Source: Deltaproteobacteria bacterium | Lineage (GTDB): Bacteria > Myxococcota_A > UBA796 > JAFGLY01 | Direction: 5' to 3' | NCBI GenBank assembly: GCA_016927815.1 | Contig: JAFGLY010000088.1 | Coordinates: 1 to 37,922, forward strand | DNA length: 37,922 bases | Shown here: positions 32,992 to 37,922 of the stretch, piece by piece | How the letters are laid out: each line of letters starts with the position of its first letter | How positions within the stretch are numbered: the stretch's first letter is position 1 | Translations under genes and position numbers: made by a program | The notes under the pieces: generated by a model | What the model was told of the DNA's origin: nothing | What the model saw: the letters and a program-made list of their open reading frames with translations, nothing else | Databases searched by the model: none

Positions 32992-33507
32992 CTACCGCGG
33001 CGCCTCGAGCGAGGCGCCGGTCACCGGCGAGAACTCCTTGGGAGGGCGCTCCTCGAGCACGACCCAGTCCTCGGCGAAGGTGTACCCGAGCGTCTCGAAG
33101 GCCTCGATGACGTTGGTGGCCACGCGCCTGCGCGTGGGCTTCCGGGGCCAGCCGACGATGGACCGCATCTCGAAGGACAGGATCGGGTCGGGTTCGGTGT
33201 AGCAGAGCACGAGGATCCGGATCTCGCGCCCGAGCGTGTTGCCAGGCTGGAAGAGAGGGAAGATCCAGACGATCTGGCTGGTGGGCGGAAGGAACGAAGG
33301 TCGGTAGTCCTGGGCCACGCGAACGGGGTAGTGCGCGGTCCCCCGGACCTCCACGAGCCCCTGGCCGGGCGCGAGGTCCTCGACGCTCACCTGCTGGGGC
33401 TTGGTGGCACAGCCCCGTACACCGACCCAGGATCCCAGCATGGCGAGGGCGATCCCGATGGCGACGACCGGCGCGATCCACCATAGGAGGTGCTTCCTCG
33501 AACCCAT
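32992..33507 (-). CDS. Small membrane-anchored protein of unknown function
   Basis: A 171-residue protein I do not recognise. After MGSRKHLLW comes one hydrophobic helix (WIAPVVAIGIALAMLGSWVGV), followed by a roughly 135-residue soluble part (EDLAPGQGLVEVRGTAHYPV, SQIVWIFPLFQPGNTLGREIRILVLC, AFETLGYTFAEDWVVLEERPP). The topology suggests an N-terminal anchor with the domain outside the cytoplasm. The ATG at 33507 is the first that opens with a clean anchor. Its only Shine-Dalgarno-like GGAG is rather far away. It is divergent from the DUF2325-like gene and convergent with eno. The last codons contain a perfect inverted repeat. Confidence 0.65.
   Translation of the reverse strand: MGSRKHLLWWIAPVVAIGIALAMLGSWVGVRGCATKPQQVSVEDLAPGQGLVEVRGTAHYPVRVAQDYRPSFLPPTSQIVWIFPLFQPGNTLGREIRILVLCYTEPDPILSFEMRSIVGWPRKPTRRRVATNVIEAFETLGYTFAEDWVVLEERPPKEFSPVTGASLEAPR
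32999..33018. repeat. Perfect inverted repeat in the 3' end of the small membrane-protein gene
   Basis: GGCGCCTCG-AG-CGAGGCGCC has 9-base arms and a 2-base centre. It lies inside the final codons (ASLEAPR) of the minus-strand gene, just past the eno hairpin. It may act with that hairpin to end transcription from both sides. Confidence 0.5.
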
Positions 33508-33820
33508 GTCGTCGCGTGCTCCACGAGGACGGGGTCTAGCCCGAAACGATGAGCGGTGCAGCCTGGGACGGGCCCTTGTCCTCCACCGGTCCTGAGGACG
33601 GTGGGCGCCCGACGGCATAGGACGGAGGTGTGGCGTGTTGCCCCTGAGGTCGGGCCGTCTTGAAGCCCGTCCTCGATCCCTCTTTTCGAAAAGGAGACCT
33701 TACAAATTCCATCATCTGCGGGTGCCCTGCGGCATGCCGCTTGTTGCCCCGGCGGAGCGCCCCACGAAGGCCCGCTGGGGGCATCCCCTCGCCGACCATT
33801 GCGTTGAAAGGCAGGGCCCA
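33508..33820. promoter_or_regulatory. Divergent leader region with hairpin, palindrome and AT-rich island
   Basis: About 313 bases without a convincing gene. A strong hairpin lies at 33583-33604: CCACC and GTCC pair with GGAC and GGTGG around a TGA loop, with one bulged G. A perfect 12-base palindrome, CTTTTCGAAAAG, lies at 33682-33693. Next to it is the only AT-rich patch of the area (33682-33712), which includes AAGGAG at 33692 and TTACAAATTCC. TTGAAG at 33660-33665 is 17 bases before TTTTCG, a poor -10. The patch may hold a promoter or operator of the DUF2325-like gene. If that gene started at 33734 or 33722, part of this region would be coding. Confidence 0.4.
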
Positions 33821-35329
33821 TTGACCTCCTCCTCCGCCTCTCCCGAAACCCCGGATTTCCACCCCTCCGACCCAGCCGACCTCTCCACAGCCCTTTCCAC
33901 CCTGGCCGCGGACCAGACGCGCCACCTCGGAGAACTCATCGCCCGAGCACGGCGCGCGGCGGAGATCGCCGCTGCCCTGGATCCGGGGCCCCTGAAGACC
34001 GACGCCGAGTCTCGCCATTCCGGACTGGCCCGGGCCATCGCCACGCTCCTGGGCTTCTGGCACTCCCTGGGCGGCACCGTGCACCTCGACCCGCCTCCCG
34101 TGGTGGAGGAGCCGTTGCCCCCGGCCCCGCCCCTTCGGCTCCCGGTCGCGGCGCCTGCGGCAGCGCAGCCCGCTCTCCAACCCGTCGAACCGACCCGACC
34201 CCCGGCCCCACCCCATCCGGCCGTGGAGACCCCCGCCCGGCGGTCGCCTCCGGCTCCCCGGCCCGAGAAGCCACCCGAGCCCACCGCGGGCGGCGACGCA
34301 TGGGTCGTGGACCTCGGGTCGATTTTGCGGGAGATCCCCCTGTCCTCCAATACCCAGGAGGAGATGGACGCCATCCTCCGCGCGGCCAATGCATCCTTCA
34401 CACGGTGGGCCTCCTTCCCCCGGCCCGTGCAGCGGGCCCTGGTGGGGAACCTGGCCTGCCGGTTGCGACACCTCCAGGATCACCTGGGCGTGTCCGGGAC
34501 GCGCCTGGACACGGCCTTTCGAAGCCTCACGCGGTTCTCCAAGTCCTTCCAGCCGGGCTGGGTCAACGGGCTCACGCGCGGTCGGGGTCCCGCCGCCGAC
34601 TCGTGGGCCGACGAGGGTCGCACGTGGTGGGACCAGCTCAGGCTCTCCACCGAGACCCCGAAACAGGACGCGGTCGTCCCGCAAACACCTCCCACCGCAG
34701 AGGAGCACCTGGAGGGTGTCCGCCGGTGGATCCAGGAGTGGCGCGAGGCCCCTCCCGTCGCCAAGGGCATGTGCCTGGACAAGAGCCTCGACGCAATCCG
34801 CAAGGCCCGGGACGCCGGCCTGCCCCCCACGCATCCAGAGCTCTGTGCGCTAGCAGGGGAGATCTACGACCACCTCGACGTGAGCCTCTTCCGCGCGCTG
34901 CGACAGGCCATCCGCGATCTCGAGATGGCCGACAAAGAGGAGCGGACCGGGGAGGCACCCAAGCCCATCCCCTCGACCTGGCCCTGGTGGAGCCACACCG
35001 TGGGTCGACGTGCGCTCCTGTCCGGAGGCGCACCCGAGGAGGGCCACCGGGTGGCTATCGAGGAGGCCTTCGGGTTCGCCGCCCTGCAGTGGGCTCCGCT
35101 GGCCACCCCCGAGGACGTCCTGTCGGTCCGGGAGCGGGTCCTGGCGGGCGACACCGACCTCGTCATCGTGCTGGCCAGCCGGATCTCCCCCGACGCGGAT
35201 CGGCCCATCGTCCGAGCCGCCCAGGAGGCCGGGATTCCCTGGGTCCACGTGGAGCAGGGCCAGGGGGTCACGCGGATCCGCATGGCCATCGAGCGCTACC
35301 TCCAGCCCGACAGCCAGCCCGAGCCCTGA
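33821..35329 (+). CDS. Protein with C-terminal DUF2325-like domain
   Basis: A 502-residue protein (from TTG at 33821). Residues 1-90 are helical (LSTLAADQTRHLGELIARARRAAEIAAAL). Residues 91-155 are a Pro/Ala-rich linker, and 160-385 a helical middle region with many Trp residues. The last 105 residues (LLSGGAPEEGHRVAIEEAFGFAALQWAPL, DTDLVIVLASRISPDADRPIVRAAQEAGIPWVHVEQGQGVTRIRMAIERYL) resemble DUF2325, a small Rossmann-like domain seen next to diverse stress and mobile functions. The start is not certain: the frame is open to 33635, with GTG 33722 and ATG 33734 also possible. TTG 33821 is chosen because of the preceding AAAGGCAGGG and because the residues before it look non-coding. The function is unknown. 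Confidence 0.65.
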   Translation: MTSSSASPETPDFHPSDPADLSTALSTLAADQTRHLGELIARARRAAEIAAALDPGPLKTDAESRHSGLARAIATLLGFWHSLGGTVHLDPPPVVEEPLPPAPPLRLPVAAPAAAQPALQPVEPTRPPAPPHPAVETPARRSPPAPRPEKPPEPTAGGDAWVVDLGSILREIPLSSNTQEEMDAILRAANASFTRWASFPRPVQRALVGNLACRLRHLQDHLGVSGTRLDTAFRSLTRFSKSFQPGWVNGLTRGRGPAADSWADEGRTWWDQLRLSTETPKQDAVVPQTPPTAEEHLEGVRRWIQEWREAPPVAKGMCLDKSLDAIRKARDAGLPPTHPELCALAGEIYDHLDVSLFRALRQAIRDLEMADKEERTGEAPKPIPSTWPWWSHTVGRRALLSGGAPEEGHRVAIEEAFGFAALQWAPLATPEDVLSVRERVLAGDTDLVIVLASRISPDADRPIVRAAQEAGIPWVHVEQGQGVTRIRMAIERYLQPDSQPEP

Positions 35330-35340
35330 CGCAGCGCGCG

Positions 35341-35369
35341 TTGACACCCTCCGGGCGCCCCCGTATGTT
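35341..35369 (+). promoter_or_regulatory. Sigma70-type promoter of the tdh-kbl operon
   Basis: A perfect -35 hexamer TTGACA (35341-35346) is separated by exactly 17 bases from TATGTT (35364-35369), which matches the -10 consensus at four of six bases. Transcription would start about 35376, leaving a short leader of some 55 bases before the ATG at 35431. This is the clearest promoter in the window. Confidence 0.75.
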
Positions 35370-35430
35370 GCCCCGCCACGCCGACCCGAGACCCGGTTCG
35401 GCTTCCGTTCCCCTCGTCCCAGGAATGCGC

Positions 35431-36474
35431 ATGGCAACCCAGAAATGCATCGTGAAGTCCAGACCCGAGGTGGGTGGGCTCTCCTTCGAGGACCGGGAGA
35501 TCCCGAAGCCCGGCATCGGAGAGATCCTCATCCGGAACCGCGCCACGGCCATCTGCGGAACCGACTCCCACATCTACAACTGGGATGCCTGGTCCCAGCG
35601 CCGGGTCCAACTGCCCCGCATCATCGGCCACGAGTTCGCGGGAGACGTCGTCGAGGTGGGTCCCGGCGTGCGCCACATCAAGGTGGGCGACTTCGTCACG
35701 GGCGAGGGTCACATCACGTGCGGCTTCTGCCGGAACTGCCGCATGGGCCAGGGCCACGTCTGCGAGTCCTGGAAGGGCATCGGCTACGACATCGACGGTT
35801 GCTTCCGGGAGTACCTCTGCCACCCGGAGGCCAACACCGTCATCAACGACAAGAACCTCGACCCCCGCGTGGCAGCCATCCAGGATCCGCTGGGGAACGC
35901 AATCCACGTGGTCTTCGCCGCCGACTGCGTGGCCAACCGTGTCGCGGTCTTCGGACTCGGACCCGTCGGGATGCTCGCGGTGGCCGTGCTCAAGGCCATC
36001 AGCGCGGCCGAGATCTTCGCGGTGGGCCGCAAGAACCCCTACCGACTCGACATGGCCAGGCGGCTCGGTGCCCACCACGTGATCGCTTCCAACGACGTGG
36101 ACGTGGTCCAGTACATCAAGGACCACACCGATGGGAAGGGTGTGGACGTGGTGCTCGAGATCTCGGGAAACCCCAAGGCGGTGCAGGACGGTCTGAAGAG
36201 CCTGCGCATGGGCGGGGACCTGGTCCTCATCGGGACCTCCAACGAGAGCAGCACCATCGACCTCGCCGGGGACGTGGTGTTCCGATCCACCCGCATCCAC
36301 GGGGTCACCGGCAGGAAGCTGTGGGACACCTGGTACAAGATGAAGGGCCTGCTCGCGTCCGGGAACCTCGACGTCGAACCCATCATCACCCATACCCTGC
36401 CCTTCGCCGAGTACGAGAAGGGCTTCGCGCTCATGAACTCCGGCAACTGCGGAAAGGTCGTCCTGACCTTCTAG
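35431..36474 (+). CDS. tdh: L-threonine 3-dehydrogenase
   Basis: A 347-residue zinc-dependent medium-chain dehydrogenase that oxidises L-threonine to 2-amino-3-ketobutyrate with NAD. The catalytic-zinc Cys is in [15 protein letters not shown] and the His-Glu in [14 protein letters not shown]. Four structural-zinc Cys lie in [17 protein letters not shown]. The NAD fold is [19 protein letters not shown]. GTDxHIY and WDxWxQ are typical of Tdh rather than of sorbitol dehydrogenases. I chose the ATG at 35431 because AGGA lies six bases before it; an ATG at 35425 is also possible. The kbl gene 31 bases downstream encodes the next enzyme of the pathway, which makes the assignment firm. Confidence 0.95.
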   Translation: MATQKCIVKSRPEVGGLSFEDREIPKPGIGEILIRNRATAICGTDSHIYNWDAWSQRRVQLPRIIGHEFAGDVVEVGPGVRHIKVGDFVTGEGHITCGFCRNCRMGQGHVCESWKGIGYDIDGCFREYLCHPEANTVINDKNLDPRVAAIQDPLGNAIHVVFAADCVANRVAVFGLGPVGMLAVAVLKAISAAEIFAVGRKNPYRLDMARRLGAHHVIASNDVDVVQYIKDHTDGKGVDVVLEISGNPKAVQDGLKSLRMGGDLVLIGTSNESSTIDLAGDVVFRSTRIHGVTGRKLWDTWYKMKGLLASGNLDVEPIITHTLPFAEYEKGFALMNSGNCGKVVLTF

Positions 36475-36505
36475 GCTTCGCTCCTTTACTTCCAGAGGAT
36501 TCTCC

Positions 36506-37699
<1,194 letters not shown>

Positions 37700-37727
37700 G
37701 GAGGCGGGTGCGTCCGGGGTACGGCGC

Positions 37728-37922
37728 TCACCACACCCCGGGCACGAGGCGCCAGCGGACCCGCGACGCGTAGTCCGCGTAGCCGGGCAGGTGTCCGTGC
37801 AGGAAGCGATCCTCGGCAGCCGTGCGCACGAAGACGAGGACGAGCACGACGAGCGCGGGCACGAACGCGGCCGAGGCGCCCAGGAGCAGCGGGAACCCGG
37901 GCACGGCCAGAAGGCTGCCGGC
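37728..37922 (-). CDS. Isoprenylcysteine carboxyl methyltransferase-like membrane protein, C-terminal part
   Basis: The last 64 residues of a minus-strand gene whose start lies beyond the window. A hydrophobic helix (FPLLLGASAAFVPALVVLVLVFV) is followed by RTAAEDRFLHGHLPGYADYASRVRWRLVPGVW. The sequence E-x-x-L-x-x-x-x-x-G-Y-x-x-Y-x-x-x-V-R-x-R-x-x-P-G-x-W is the conserved end of the ICMT/PEMT-type membrane methyltransferases. In bacteria these methylate unknown, often lipid, substrates with S-adenosylmethionine. The frame is open to the window edge. Confidence 0.8.
   Translation of the reverse strand, partial: AGSLLAVPGFPLLLGASAAFVPALVVLVLVFVRTAAEDRFLHGHLPGYADYASRVRWRLVPGVW

Overview
The window is a very GC-rich, gene-dense stretch of bacterial chromosome. 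It has about 34 protein genes, no visible rRNA or tRNA gene, no CRISPR array and no recognisable transposase or phage gene. Two lipoproteins have tails typical of secreted proteins of deltaproteobacteria in the wide sense: an Asp/Ser/Ala/Thr repeat directly after the lipidated Cys, and a calcium-loop-like DADGDG segment with Asp-Thr-Gly-Leu repeats. Together with a ferredoxin-dependent 2-oxoacid oxidoreductase, two B12-type radical SAM proteins and an outer-membrane style lipoprotein load, this suggests Myxococcota or a related, often uncultured deltaproteobacterial lineage. That placement is inference from sequence style.

Positions 1-4260 (+): the end of an Ig/cadherin-like extracellular protein, a leader with two strong hairpins, then a tight operon of an unassigned P-loop NTPase followed by ferredoxin, alpha, beta and gamma subunits of a 2-oxoacid:ferredoxin oxidoreductase. 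Positions 4276-10442 (-): dNTP triphosphohydrolase, cNMP-GGDEF protein, a phosphofructokinase with pyrophosphate-type residues, rsmG and mnmG. Positions 10549-15428 (+): Asp-rich lamin-tail lipoprotein, TauE/SafE permease, M48 peptidase fused to a TerB-like region, nitroreductase, and an MltG that looks lipid-anchored. Positions 15469-19302 (-): a DapF-like protein with both catalytic cysteines changed to serine, followed by two B12-type radical SAM proteins. Positions 19430-25050: two small DoxX proteins (+) around a minus-strand set (alkaline-phosphatase-superfamily hydrolase, EcsC-like protein, zinc-ribbon M48 peptidase), then an aldehyde dehydrogenase homologue without the catalytic Cys and Glu (-). 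Positions 25122-29195 (+): glycosyltransferase, small lipoprotein, PlsB acyltransferase. Positions 29202-33507: aspartic-protease-like/TPR protein (-), enolase (+), small membrane-anchored protein (-). Positions 33821-37922: DUF2325-like protein (+), tdh-kbl threonine-degradation operon (+) with a clear sigma70 promoter, and the end of an ICMT-like methyltransferase (-).

Most genes are housekeeping: glycolysis (PFK, enolase), lipid synthesis (PlsB), peptidoglycan (MltG), RNA modification (MnmG, RsmG), threonine catabolism to glycine and acetyl-CoA (Tdh, Kbl), and ferredoxin-linked oxoacid oxidation. The points most worth following are the Ser/Ser DapF-like protein with its two radical SAM neighbours, the apparently dead aldehyde dehydrogenase, the DUF2325-like gene with an unusual AT-rich leader, and the hairpin that covers the ribosome-binding site of the NTPase gene. 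I see no single obviously complete new multi-gene system; the dapF-like/radical SAM cluster is the best candidate.
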